From positions 1 through 34,264 of IMG/VR virus record IMGVR_UViG_3300043436_004252: DNA of 34,264 nt, one strand, 5' to 3'. The DNA comes from a virus. A model generated the notes under the pieces. It was not told the DNA's origin. It saw only the letters and a list, made by a program, of their open reading frames with translations, and ran no database searches. This document shows positions 1 through 10,387 of this stretch, in pieces (position 1 is the first letter of the stretch; each line of letters starts with the position of its first letter). The position numbers were made by a program, and so were the translations under genes.

Positions 1-1
1 T

Positions 2-550
2 GATGAGATATTAAGTAACAATACAACTTTACAAATAAAATATAATACTGACTCTTTTAAACCAGGATACGGAGTCTTTTTAGACAAGAGGATTCCTGGA
101 GAAATCACATTCTATTCAGACATTCAATCCTTTTCTAAAATAATTGAGTCAGATTTTAGTTTAAACACATTAGGCACAAGAACTGAAAGTTTAGGAATAG
201 GCGGAACTCAAATTAGACACCTAAAAGTTAACGGATCAGGTAACCCAATTCCTTGGACGATGGATCGTAATTTAACTTTATTAATAGATGATTCATTGAA
301 TGCATGGAGGGCCGGTCAATCATTAAAAATCGTTTGTGATTCTCAAATCATTCCAAATTCTTACACAATAACAATAAAAACCGATTCACAGGACATTGTA
401 AACGCAGGGAGCCAATACAGCGTAATAATTGCAACTTTGAATGCGGCTGATTTTTCAACAGCGTATGGTCGAACTGGAAAACCTATTATTGAAATAGTTT
501 GTAGAGATCCTAAAACTTTAACGTTCGTTGTCGATAAAATAATTAGATAA
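2..550 (+). CDS. 3' part of an unrecognised, probably virion-structural, gene
   Basis: The reading frame is open from base 2 to a TAA at 548-550, so this is the last 182 codons of a gene that begins before the window. An ATG at 260 lies inside the frame, but the 86 sense codons before it read like normal protein (for example GYGVFLDKRIPGEITFYSD), so I do not treat 260 as the start. The visible part is soluble, beta-rich and polar, with no membrane segment, signal peptide or cysteine cluster, and ends in FVVDKIIR. It lies 5 nt before the next structural gene in the same direction, so co-transcription is likely. I do not recognise the family; a tail or baseplate component is an inference from position only. 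Confidence 0.75.
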   Translation, partial: DEILSNNTTLQIKYNTDSFKPGYGVFLDKRIPGEITFYSDIQSFSKIIESDFSLNTLGTRTESLGIGGTQIRHLKVNGSGNPIPWTMDRNLTLLIDDSLNAWRAGQSLKIVCDSQIIPNSYTITIKTDSQDIVNAGSQYSVIIATLNAADFSTAYGRTGKPIIEIVCRDPKTLTFVVDKIIR

Positions 551-555
551 ACTAA

Positions 556-3500
556 ATGGCAGATAAATCATCACTAACCGATTACTTAGCAGAGCTTGGA
601 GTTGATATTAACAACATGCAAGAATTCTTGCTTAAGCTTAACACCTCCTTATCAACTAAGGCTAACTCAGTTAGTGTCACTCAAATTTTACAAGACGGAA
701 GCACGACAAAATACAATATTCCGTCATTTGGTTATTTGAACACTCAAATTCAAAACATTGAAGAGAAGTTCAATAATCTATTAAGCGGTAATGCAAACCA
801 ACTTGGAGTCAAGGACAAAGACGGCAATCTAAGAACCTTTGAACTAAAGGATATTTCTACCGTAATTGATGACTTAGAAAGAGTAAGTTCAACCGGAGTT
901 GCAGTACCTGCAGCCTTTAATTACAAAACTAACTGGTTCTTTGAATCATTCTTAAACCCATTACTTTACGTTAATATCGATACGTCAACCATAACAACTG
1001 ATCCGGATATTAATAAATTCGAAGTAATTAGAGTAATCATCACCTCTCAAATAGCCAGTGATACTCAGTACTTCGATGCAACCTATAAAGGTAAAAACAA
1101 CTTATCGTATTCCGCGGTAATTAGAGATCTAAATAACCGAGGCATTCAGTACTTTGAAGATACTGCAAATCTAGAACTTTCACCGGCCCGAAATACAGTT
1201 AGAGGATCATTTGATGTTCTTGACATTTTAGAAGACACCGAAACTGCGATAGTAGGTGGACAGACTCTAACTGCCAGCGTTCGTAAATATAGATTAGGGA
1301 CGTTACAGTACTCTGGCTTAACTGGGGATACTGCAAGCGGAACGATTGAAAGGACCTTAAAAGCCGGCGATAAATTAATTGCTACCGATAATAGTGAATT
1401 TCGTGTAAAATCAGTAGACACTAACTCTCGTACCATAATACTTGAATTAGTTTTTGGTTCAAGCGGAATTGCAATAGGTCGTGATCAATTAAGAATCAAA
1501 CCAATTCTTGAAAGATCTACTCTTGTGCAACTAAACGTTGGATACAATGAACGCGATATAATTTTCCTAAAACCAATTAGTGATCGATTAGCGGTTACGA
1601 CTGATCAATATTCTCAAGGCTTTGGAATTTATACAAATGACCTAACTATCGAAATGCAAAACGGTAGAGAGTTAACCCTAACTCAATTCTATCAAAATTT
1701 CGTATCCGATTTTGGACTTCTTTTCTTAAACTATGCAAAGGAAAAGAAACTCCCTGCATCGTTAGGTGAAAAACCAAATCCAGTTGTTGCAACTGCTACT
1801 AATTTCAAAGTTGTTCAGATAGATCAACACATTCAGGATGCAGATAATACTCTTGCAATCAAGCAAAAAATTTCAGCTAAAGAACAAAGTTCATCACAAA
1901 TATCTGAGCTCGACAAACAAATTAGTTCAACTAGAGCTAACTTGAATACGAATGCTTCATTGAACGAAGGTCAAAAGTTAAAACTTGAACAAGATTTAAA
2001 GACCTTTGGCGATCGTAGATTAACTCTCTCTAAAACTTTACAAAGTTTAGTTGGAGATATTACAACATCAATAAAATCAACTCCGAGCTTTATAACTAAT
2101 CCGGAGTACAGAGTTAGAGGATTCTGGGCTATCCCAGAGGCTAGACAAACTTTACACGGCTTACAAACAGTAGCTCAATTTAAAATATCCTATCGTACAT
2201 TAAGCAAGACCGGCAGTAGCAAAACCGCCGATCAAATAGAATTCGTTGATGCTAATGGAAATAAAGTAACTGGTGCGTTCTCACCTTGGAGAGAATACTT
2301 ATCTAAAGCAAGAACCAAAAAGTTGAATACTTCAACCGGTTATTACGAATGGGCCGATGAAAATTTAGCAGACCCAGATGCAGTCAACTCAAATCAACTA
2401 GACGTGCCAATCAAAAAAGGCGAAGTTGTTGAAATTAGAATCAAAAGTTTGTCTGAGGCAGGTTGGCCAGATTCACCGATCGAATCAGATTGGTCAGATA
2501 GTATCCTAGTTGAATTTCCAGCGGATATTGAAACAGTTGAAGACGCTACGATTGTATCTCAACAGGCATTTGCAGATGAGGCAAGATTAAACTTTCAAGA
2601 TGAATTAAATTCAAAAGGATTAGACATTCACCTTTCAACGGCATTCACAACTCGTGATAAGTATTATGCTCATAAGTCAGAGGATATTGCAAGCGGATTT
2701 TTTGCAACTGATGGAAATGTGGTTGACCTATACACAAAGCTAAAGGCAATCTCGGACGATCTATCGGCTGTACAGACTTCAATATCTACTGGAGCAGGTG
2801 CATTAAAAGTGAGTATCATTGACCAACTGGGTAATGAAAAGGAAATAAAAAATGGAGATTCAATCTCGCTGTTTGCTGGATACTATAAAGATCTAATAAA
2901 AGACACCAGCGTAACTCCAGTTCAGTATTCGCATGGAAAGGTTGTAGCTGTTCAATACATTGTACAATTACAAAATACCTCGCAAACTGCACTACAATTA
3001 ATTTCAACTCTTGCTGGTGGAATTGGCGTTCCGGCTGATGTCTCAAATCCAACAGCATTCCCTACTTCAAATTACCATAAGAATTTACGATATGATAGAT
3101 GCCCATTGACTATCAATAATTCAACCGACCAAACTCTCGCTAATTTTGTTCAAAAAGACGGATACCAATCATCACAGGTACAAAGTCAATTTATTTACAC
3201 AAGATACAAGGATATTACTCTAACTAGTGATTTATATACAGGAGATGGTCAATCTGCAAGCCTATACGTAAATGCTCCAAGCGGAAATTATGCATACAAT
3301 GGATTTCAGATAGGATCGAACTTTGTACCTTATGTACACGGTCATTATGTACCATTTAATCCAACTTTGTCAGCAACTCCTTACACAACCGTTGCTAATG
3401 CAAATGTTTGGAACGGTACCTTAACTGGTTCAACTCCAAATGGTAATGGTAAATTAAGCGAATTTTGTATTCATAAGAGCCATCCGGAAATAACTACTGC

Positions 3501-4137
3501 CTGGAATCAAGCGACTTGGGTACCAGCTAGACCATCGTATCTTACTACTGACACAATCCAAAAATACCTTCCATTCAGTCAAGCAATACATTGTGAAATA
3601 ACTGAAGCTGAGGGAACGAACGTATTCAGTGCATCGTATTTTCAACAGGCTGCATATCAACGACCAGTTGCTCCAAGCCCATTAACTACAACTCCTGCAA
3701 ATTTGAGAGAAAATCAATATCCAATTAAGAGTGGATTTCTTAAAAATGATGAGTTTTTAGTTGGTAAGTACACATGCGGTGCATATTTGTATATGGCACC
3801 ATCTACTTATTCAGCCGTATCTGTTGCTGGATTAAGCCCAGCTGGCTCAACCAAACAACTTTCGTTTGGTGCAACTAACTCAATTAAGATTCCTTTGATA
3901 TTCCAATTCAGAGCATCTGATAAACTTGGATATGTTGGCGGCTGGAGAGTAGCTAACCCAACTGGCTTAAAGAACGTTAAGTACTCTAAGAAAATTGGAC
4001 TTGACATTTATGCAGTAGGCTCAGTATTTTCGTTTGACGTAACGGTCGGAACTCAATATGAAAAAGAAACAGCAGTAGTTGTTCCGCTAAGCCAACTAGA
4101 TATTTCAACATTTAGTGCAGTTGGTGCAGCCGACTAA
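556..4137 (+). CDS. Large virion structural protein with coiled coil and FnIII-like domain
   Basis: A 1193-aa protein starting at ATG 556, only 5 nt after the previous stop and without a clear Shine-Dalgarno sequence. The N-terminal 90 residues look helical (QEFLLKLNTSLSTKANS, NTQIQNIEEKFNNLL). Residues about 425-505 form a likely coiled coil (DADNTLAIKQKISAKEQ followed by ISELDKQISSTRANL). Residues about 515-655 look like a fibronectin-III or Ig-like beta sandwich: they start at NPEYRVRGFWAIPEARQ, contain FSPWREYLSKA and VEIRIKSLSEAGWPDSP, and end in VEFP. The C-terminal 400 residues are polar and beta-rich. There is no signal peptide or transmembrane helix. Size, the coiled-coil plus beta-sandwich build and the neighbours suit a baseplate-wedge or tail-fibre-base protein, but I cannot assign it to a named T4 gene. 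The minus-strand frames inside it look like shadows. Confidence 0.65.
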   Translation: MADKSSLTDYLAELGVDINNMQEFLLKLNTSLSTKANSVSVTQILQDGSTTKYNIPSFGYLNTQIQNIEEKFNNLLSGNANQLGVKDKDGNLRTFELKDISTVIDDLERVSSTGVAVPAAFNYKTNWFFESFLNPLLYVNIDTSTITTDPDINKFEVIRVIITSQIASDTQYFDATYKGKNNLSYSAVIRDLNNRGIQYFEDTANLELSPARNTVRGSFDVLDILEDTETAIVGGQTLTASVRKYRLGTLQYSGLTGDTASGTIERTLKAGDKLIATDNSEFRVKSVDTNSRTIILELVFGSSGIAIGRDQLRIKPILERSTLVQLNVGYNERDIIFLKPISDRLAVTTDQYSQGFGIYTNDLTIEMQNGRELTLTQFYQNFVSDFGLLFLNYAKEKKLPASLGEKPNPVVATATNFKVVQIDQHIQDADNTLAIKQKISAKEQSSSQISELDKQISSTRANLNTNASLNEGQKLKLEQDLKTFGDRRLTLSKTLQSLVGDITTSIKSTPSFITNPEYRVRGFWAIPEARQTLHGLQTVAQFKISYRTLSKTGSSKTADQIEFVDANGNKVTGAFSPWREYLSKARTKKLNTSTGYYEWADENLADPDAVNSNQLDVPIKKGEVVEIRIKSLSEAGWPDSPIESDWSDSILVEFPADIETVEDATIVSQQAFADEARLNFQDELNSKGLDIHLSTAFTTRDKYYAHKSEDIASGFFATDGNVVDLYTKLKAISDDLSAVQTSISTGAGALKVSIIDQLGNEKEIKNGDSISLFAGYYKDLIKDTSVTPVQYSHGKVVAVQYIVQLQNTSQTALQLISTLAGGIGVPADVSNPTAFPTSNYHKNLRYDRCPLTINNSTDQTLANFVQKDGYQSSQVQSQFIYTRYKDITLTSDLYTGDGQSASLYVNAPSGNYAYNGFQIGSNFVPYVHGHYVPFNPTLSATPYTTVANANVWNGTLTGSTPNGNGKLSEFCIHKSHPEITTAWNQATWVPARPSYLTTDTIQKYLPFSQAIHCEITEAEGTNVFSASYFQQAAYQRPVAPSPLTTTPANLRENQYPIKSGFLKNDEFLVGKYTCGAYLYMAPSTYSAVSVAGLSPAGSTKQLSFGATNSIKIPLIFQFRASDKLGYVGGWRVANPTGLKNVKYSKKIGLDIYAVGSVFSFDVTVGTQYEKETAVVVPLSQLDISTFSAVGAAD

Positions 4138-4153
4138 AATATAATATAAATTT

Positions 4154-7100
4154 GTGGTAACATACACTCAACTGGCTGAGAGAAACGTAAGCTTTCAACT
4201 ATTACGAACTAACCCAAAATTAACAACAAACATTAAGTTAACAGTTGATTCTGGTGGAGACTTATGGTTTAATTCAATTGATGCAAATGAGCAGCTTGCT
4301 AATCAAAAGTACAAGAGATTTGCAATAAACGAAAATTCAAGCCATGAGGTTAATCTCTATAAATTTTACGACAACGGTAAAACGCCAGCCTCTATTGCAT
4401 ACCAAGTTGGTTCAACTATCGGTAAGAATGCAGTAGCCAAAGATCTCAAAGATCAATTTGATTTTGACCTTTATACAAGCGGCGCAAAATACTTAACAAG
4501 TAGACAATACTTGGAAAAGTTTTCGTATTTAGCTCCTCTGTATTTAGACCAAGTCGTTCCTACTAAATTTGTCATTTTTAAAATACCTGGACCTTCAAAC
4601 TACACAGCGGGCCAAGGAAAGACTTTGCAAAATATTTCAGTTCAAGACTTTGCAACCGAAGCTTTTAAACATTCGACTATTGTAAAAGTTTTTGACCTTG
4701 GCAAAACTTCAAAAATTGGACAATACTTGGAGAACATGGCTAAGAACCCAATGTTCACCAAAAAACCTCTGTATGTCAACCATAAGATCGATGGATACTC
4801 TTTGTATAGAGGCGCCTCAATCTCATCTGGTACGTATGTTGAAATTCCTGAACAGTTAAGTACAGTATTTAGCAGAGCCTTACCTCTATTAAAAGTAGAT
4901 GAATTCATAACATTGGGATACGAAAGAAACAAAATAGTCTATCCTAAAATTTTAAACATGGAATTCTTGTTTGACGATATTACGTCAGACCCGTATGACT
5001 TCAACCGATACTTTGGATTCTATTGTAATGATATTGACCTAGAGGAATTTGAAATTGACCTAGATCGAATGTATGCTGAGTCTTCTGAGCAAGTAGTTGC
5101 AGTTGAAACAGTAGATCAACTATCGCTGTCTCCTAGTTCAACATTTAGTTTGCAAGTGACCGGCACAAATTTAGACGATCTGGGAGTCAATAACATTTCA
5201 TTTAGCGATTCAGTAAATATCTCAGTCACTGGTGTAACATTCAACAGCGGTGTTCTGACAATTTCCGGCACATACATAAATTTTCCTTCATCTGTCCAGC
5301 TCACAATAACTGCCAATAATATCAATCCTATTAAGTTTGAACTGCAAAGCTCAACAATTAGCGACCCATGGGTTGAGCTCGATACTCTTATTTTTGACCC
5401 ATTAGTTAATGATCAGGTTTTACCAGTAAGATACAATCAATCAGACGATATTTCACTTACCTTAACTAATTCAACTGGTGTCAAACTTAACGGAAAGTCA
5501 ATTGGCCAAAATCTTAGCGATATTAATCAGAATAGAACATCAACTGAAACTCTCTTCTTTCCTTATATTAAGGGAAAAACTGGAGACCTTCATTTAATTA
5601 ATTCAAATGACTGGAATCAAAGCGATACTTTGGTAACTTTTAAAATAGATGATGTGAGTGTTGATCTAGGTACTTTCTTTGGGCCTACTGATTTAGTTTC
5701 TCAGCCGACTGCCTCAGTTTCAACAATTGATACTAAATCGACGGTTGCGTTACAGTTCGTTAATAAACCAGATCATTTAGACCGTCTTAGAATATACCAC
5801 CCTAGTGGAAGTTGCCTGGATGTAAATGACATAGGTGGAAGATACGATGAAATCGTCTTTGTGAAATCTTACTTTACTGGCGGACCTTCAAGCTTACCAA
5901 CTGGAACTGCATACACTGTAGATTATCCAACTATTCCAACTGTGAGTTTCTCAGCGCTTGATCCGAATGCAGTACCTCCGTCTAACTCACAATATTCGCC
6001 AGCTACGATAGGGACCCAATACGTTTCATCGATCAACAACAGCAAGTGGTACTTTAACGGAACTCAGTATGTTGAAGGAGTTTACGGTTCTCGAATATAT
6101 GTTAATGCGGATCTAGATATTAACCAAATCACCCAAGCAATTTACAATGTTGTAATCGAATTAAGAGATGCATCTATTTTTGCAGTGCCTTTCAATGATA
6201 CAGTATTCATACAGTCTCTAAAATTTGGAGATACGTATGGCGAATTAAAAATTAAGGTAATAACAGCAACGTCATCGACTTTCAAAATAAATGGCGAGTC
6301 TACAAATTCGTTAGTTTGGGCGGATGGAGGATTTTTAAGTAAACCTCATGCGATCATTGATATTGGAAACATTGAAAAGTTAACTCCATTGCTTGATGAT
6401 GTAGTCGTGAAGACCAATACAAATTGGTCAAAAATTAGTCGAGTGTGTAGAGCAGTCGATTTAATCAAAAACGGCCTATCTGATGAGGACCAAACAAATG
6501 CAATCAATTACTTCAATACCTATGCAACTCTTGAACTAGTTGATGATGAAGTAGTTAACGTTAATTACGATAAAATTGAAATCAGAAAGCTTTTTAAACC
6601 CAAAATCGGAGTACTTTCTATTTTTGAAGTACTGGATCTTGATTTCTCAACTTACTCAACTCGATATTCTAGAAATTTACTACTTGATCTATATAAAGAC
6701 ATTTACATTCCTCCTAACGTTACACTATTGGACTTTACAAAGTACTCATATCAAATAATAGGAGATGGTGATATTGAAATAAACGGTCAATTATATGATG
6801 CCGCCTCAGTTGGGACAGCGGCCCGTCCACTAGTTTGGCAAAATACTGACCAATTATCAAAATACTCAGTGGTTAGAGGTGATGCAATTTTAATATACGG
6901 AAAAAAGAGACCAAATACAACAATTGATCCGACCAGTACAGTATATCCAGACAGATTAGATTTAGCATATTATGATGAGTCTAATGACTTGATTGATTTT
7001 AGTGGACCGTTTGCACTAAAGGCTGATCATGCATACCAAAGTCAACAAAGTTTGACCTATAGTAATCGTGATCGTTATGTTTTAGGAAATGTGTCAAGCG

Positions 7101-10100
7101 AGTACCATGTGTACCTTGAAAATTTTAATAAAGAATATGCGTCCACTGGCAGAGTAATTCCATACATAACTAAGTGGGGTCTAGAAGATTCAACTGACAG
7201 TCGTGATAATCCATATCGACTAAACTCTGATCTTATGTTCGGAAAGGATAATTTTGGACCTTCTCATCGTGAAACTTCTCCAACTCCTGAAAAAATGACA
7301 CATGAATGGTTTTATATAGAGTCTGACTTTGGATACTTAAATGATCCTAAGCTTGCACGATATAACTTTTCATATTTTGATTCACCGATTGATGTTAACC
7401 AATTAACCTCATCATCTCAATATTTTGAAACCTATTTTACGTACATTCCAAAAGTTGACGGATTTGAAGTTGATCGTCCACAATTTAGGTATTCAATTCT
7501 AAATAAGAATCAATTCACCAAACAGTATGAAACTACTTTTAAAGGTGCTAAATTTAGATTTTATGAAATTGACGATTTTGGAAATTTAATAGTAGACACA
7601 ATTCGATTTGAAGATTACAAATTCAGCGTTCTAGTTAAGCCAATCAAGGAGGTTCCAACCGTTACTAGACAACCTATAAAGTATAGAGTGATTGAAAACA
7701 CAAATGCTAAAGCAATTACAGTATTAATTGAGATAGCAATAGGCCACAAAGCAATGCTAGATTCAACAATCCTAACTGCCGATTGGTCAATACCTACTGG
7801 TGATCTAATCGATCAAACTACCGTATTCAATAATACATTTAGGGAAATGCCTACTCGATACTCAATTGATCGAACGATTACTGTTTCAAGTTTAACAACC
7901 TACTTGAACTTAATTAATGGAGCAACCTTGATTCCAGCAGACTTGGGTGAAACTGTGCATATTGTTTACGCACCAGTAATTTCGCCATCTAGTTCTCCAG
8001 TTGCCCTATACTCTTCGATAATTGCTTCCACTGGGTCTAGGGTTTATGAAGACGTTAATAATGGACTAATCTCAAACGGCGATCGCCTAGGAGAAAGGAC
8101 CTATGCTAATGTTACTCAGGCTTTGCCATTAATTTTAAATCAAGGAACGTATCCTAGCGTTAGAATCCAATCTGAATTCCAAGATAGCTGGAAGCTAAAT
8201 ACGGCTTCTGCTGGTGCAGGTCAACTTGATCCAAGTTCAGGAGTTTTTAATAATACATTAAGCGGTGGAACTTTAGCAATTAATCAAATTTCAACTTCAA
8301 GTTCTTCATTTTTTACGAATGGATCAATTGATCAAAGTTACAAACTAAATCAAATCTTACAAAGTGGCAACGAATTCAAAATAGCATACGGTATTGCAAA
8401 TTCAAGTTATCAAGACGTTATTTACTCAGTAGCCTCCTCCGTTACTTACTCTTCTGGAGTTTTCACAATCCCGATCTCTTATGTCAGCGGTGGAATATCT
8501 GCAAGCATCACTAATGGAACAGCGGTCCTATTCAAAGCTAACTGGATTGTACCAAGCACAATTGATTCAAACTCTACGGCAGTTGATGAATTTTCAGTAG
8601 AGCACAATTTGTCTTACTACGATTCAGTATCCGGTGATTATAGAATTGAATTTAGTGATGTTTCTAATCTAACTCACTCTTTCTTGTATTTTGCAAAAAA
8701 TAAAAAGTACAATAACCGGGCAGCCGCATACTCAACAATTAAGCTTTCTAGGGGAGTTGACTTATCCACAAGTGGAATCAATGTAAGCACAATTAGCTTA
8801 TTGCCTGAATCTATTGAAACTCGTGAACTTGTTGGATTGCTAGACTACGACTCAACCGCTGACTCAGAAATAGAGCAATCGAATATTGGATTTTCTCCAT
8901 TTTATGTAATAAAACCTGGTCAAAAGAATATTGTTTTGCAGATTGAAAACGTTAGCGGCCCTTCAAGTATACCAGTTTTGCCAACTCCAACAAACTTATC
9001 CAATATTACATTGACCGAAGATGGGATAGCTGGAGCAAATCAAAATCTAGTCATTTTGACTCAAATCCCAACTAAATCTCTTAAGACTGTTATTCCGGCA
9101 ACTATTAATTTAGGAGATATCGTTTCATTCTCTTACTCTGAAGTAGGTATTCCAAATGGAACTACTTCGACCTGGGTAGATGAAGCTCAGCACTTTCAGA
9201 TATTTGGAGGGGTCAAGTACTTTGAAAAATTATTTGGAAATCTTTCGTTTGCTAAATTTGTTCAGCTATTGGACAAATCACAAGAGGTTATTAGTTGGGA
9301 GACTTACACCGACGGTATCAATCTAAATGCTAAAAAGATCTCAATGGAGGTATTAACAGCAGATGAAATTTCAAAATCTACCATTGTAAAAATTTCGCAA
9401 GAGGCTGTTCAGTCTGGGCAAATTAATCAAATTGCCGGAGTTACGCTAAGTGAAGTTAATTCTCAAGCATACTCAGTTAATCGATACTCTGGGGAATACG
9501 ATATCATAACTAGACCAATCGCTGGATTTAAGTACAACTTTTCAATAAATGAAAATGACTTGACTAGCGCAAACGCATGTCTAAATCCGCATGTTGAAAA
9601 CTTCTTTATATTACCGGAGTTTGAATTTGTCAAGTATTCAAGAACCTCAATTCTCGATCTTGAAAATAGTCAGAATTATTCAGCCGAGTACCCATTAATT
9701 GGCGAAACTCCAATTGACCGCACTTCATTAAATATCTTGTCTTCTAGTTGGGACTACAACTACCACTTTGAGTACTCACAAAAGAGCTCATTTTCTAGAA
9801 TTCCAGGAAGCCGTCGAGTTACAGAAGACTATTCATTTGTTTCGAAGCTTATCAATGTTCCTAATAGTTTTACGATCGAGTCATTTACGTCTCTTGAAGT
9901 AACTAACACAAATTTCTTAACATCAACTGCAACTGCTGCAAACTTGGAATACTCAATTTTTGGAAATGAAGTTCGTTTTAAATTGAACATATCTGACTTG
10001 ATAACCAAACACCTATCAGATAACGGGCTTCGCTCTGAATTCCAAAAGTTCTTTAAAGATGAGTCGGGTGGACAAATCACAACAAGTACAGAATTTCTTG

Positions 10101-10387
10101 GCGATCTAACTTTTGAACAATATCTAGCTCAATACTGCTCGACTAATTTAATTAAACTGTACTCAATTGACAGTTTCGAGTTCTATTCACTAAATGATAG
10201 TACAATACCTAATAACTTAGTTAATTTCATCCAACTCGATTACGATTTGCTTGGAGATCTAGGTTATATCCTAGTTCGAAATGTCAAAATAAATAATACC
10301 AAATCAAACCTAGTCGAAGGCTCGATTTTGATAAAACCTAACACTGGCATAAAACTAGTACCAAAAATAAAAATTAAATTCATTTAA
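4154..10387 (+). CDS. Very large (2077 aa) virion structural protein
   Basis: The frame starts at GTG 4154, 16 nt after the previous stop. There is no ATG near the beginning of the frame, so GTG (giving MVTYTQLAERN) is the best start. The protein is mainly beta, Asn/Ser/Thr-rich and soluble. Residues 1-310 are the most complex part, with LRTNPKLTTNIKLTVDSGGD near the start and FGFYCNDIDLEEFEIDLD from about residue 287. Residues about 320-420 read as Ig-like repeats of short Ser/Thr-rich strands. The rest alternates beta-rich stretches with aromatic-rich segments such as HEWFYIESDFGYLND. The stop TAA (10385-10387) overlaps the ATG of the next gene by one base, suggesting translational coupling. 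The length would suit a long tail-fibre or baseplate-fibre shaft, but I do not recognise a named family. One in-frame segment (10288-10297) matches the late-promoter box. Confidence 0.62.
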   Translation: MVTYTQLAERNVSFQLLRTNPKLTTNIKLTVDSGGDLWFNSIDANEQLANQKYKRFAINENSSHEVNLYKFYDNGKTPASIAYQVGSTIGKNAVAKDLKDQFDFDLYTSGAKYLTSRQYLEKFSYLAPLYLDQVVPTKFVIFKIPGPSNYTAGQGKTLQNISVQDFATEAFKHSTIVKVFDLGKTSKIGQYLENMAKNPMFTKKPLYVNHKIDGYSLYRGASISSGTYVEIPEQLSTVFSRALPLLKVDEFITLGYERNKIVYPKILNMEFLFDDITSDPYDFNRYFGFYCNDIDLEEFEIDLDRMYAESSEQVVAVETVDQLSLSPSSTFSLQVTGTNLDDLGVNNISFSDSVNISVTGVTFNSGVLTISGTYINFPSSVQLTITANNINPIKFELQSSTISDPWVELDTLIFDPLVNDQVLPVRYNQSDDISLTLTNSTGVKLNGKSIGQNLSDINQNRTSTETLFFPYIKGKTGDLHLINSNDWNQSDTLVTFKIDDVSVDLGTFFGPTDLVSQPTASVSTIDTKSTVALQFVNKPDHLDRLRIYHPSGSCLDVNDIGGRYDEIVFVKSYFTGGPSSLPTGTAYTVDYPTIPTVSFSALDPNAVPPSNSQYSPATIGTQYVSSINNSKWYFNGTQYVEGVYGSRIYVNADLDINQITQAIYNVVIELRDASIFAVPFNDTVFIQSLKFGDTYGELKIKVITATSSTFKINGESTNSLVWADGGFLSKPHAIIDIGNIEKLTPLLDDVVVKTNTNWSKISRVCRAVDLIKNGLSDEDQTNAINYFNTYATLELVDDEVVNVNYDKIEIRKLFKPKIGVLSIFEVLDLDFSTYSTRYSRNLLLDLYKDIYIPPNVTLLDFTKYSYQIIGDGDIEINGQLYDAASVGTAARPLVWQNTDQLSKYSVVRGDAILIYGKKRPNTTIDPTSTVYPDRLDLAYYDESNDLIDFSGPFALKADHAYQSQQSLTYSNRDRYVLGNVSSEYHVYLENFNKEYASTGRVIPYITKWGLEDSTDSRDNPYRLNSDLMFGKDNFGPSHRETSPTPEKMTHEWFYIESDFGYLNDPKLARYNFSYFDSPIDVNQLTSSSQYFETYFTYIPKVDGFEVDRPQFRYSILNKNQFTKQYETTFKGAKFRFYEIDDFGNLIVDTIRFEDYKFSVLVKPIKEVPTVTRQPIKYRVIENTNAKAITVLIEIAIGHKAMLDSTILTADWSIPTGDLIDQTTVFNNTFREMPTRYSIDRTITVSSLTTYLNLINGATLIPADLGETVHIVYAPVISPSSSPVALYSSIIASTGSRVYEDVNNGLISNGDRLGERTYANVTQALPLILNQGTYPSVRIQSEFQDSWKLNTASAGAGQLDPSSGVFNNTLSGGTLAINQISTSSSSFFTNGSIDQSYKLNQILQSGNEFKIAYGIANSSYQDVIYSVASSVTYSSGVFTIPISYVSGGISASITNGTAVLFKANWIVPSTIDSNSTAVDEFSVEHNLSYYDSVSGDYRIEFSDVSNLTHSFLYFAKNKKYNNRAAAYSTIKLSRGVDLSTSGINVSTISLLPESIETRELVGLLDYDSTADSEIEQSNIGFSPFYVIKPGQKNIVLQIENVSGPSSIPVLPTPTNLSNITLTEDGIAGANQNLVILTQIPTKSLKTVIPATINLGDIVSFSYSEVGIPNGTTSTWVDEAQHFQIFGGVKYFEKLFGNLSFAKFVQLLDKSQEVISWETYTDGINLNAKKISMEVLTADEISKSTIVKISQEAVQSGQINQIAGVTLSEVNSQAYSVNRYSGEYDIITRPIAGFKYNFSINENDLTSANACLNPHVENFFILPEFEFVKYSRTSILDLENSQNYSAEYPLIGETPIDRTSLNILSSSWDYNYHFEYSQKSSFSRIPGSRRVTEDYSFVSKLINVPNSFTIESFTSLEVTNTNFLTSTATAANLEYSIFGNEVRFKLNISDLITKHLSDNGLRSEFQKFFKDESGGQITTSTEFLGDLTFEQYLAQYCSTNLIKLYSIDSFEFYSLNDSTIPNNLVNFIQLDYDLLGDLGYILVRNVKINNTKSNLVEGSILIKPNTGIKLVPKIKIKFI
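10288..10297 (+). promoter_or_regulatory. Possible internal late-promoter box
   Basis: AATAAATAAT is the same 10-mer as the box in front of the minus-strand gene at 14009. It lies inside the end of the 2077-aa gene, 89 nt before the ATG at 10387, and could give extra transcription of the fibre gene. It also simply encodes part of KINNTK in AT-rich DNA, so chance is a serious alternative. Confidence 0.25.

Noticed and set aside
260-550. Separate 96-aa gene starting at ATG 260
   Set aside because: The same frame is open back to base 2 with protein-like codons, so the ATG is more likely internal to a longer gene.
4145-4152. TATAAATT, one base off the T4 late consensus, just before GTG 4154
   Set aside because: With T4-type spacing transcription would begin a few bases inside the gene, leaving no start codon. 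It is probably chance in an AT-rich gap.
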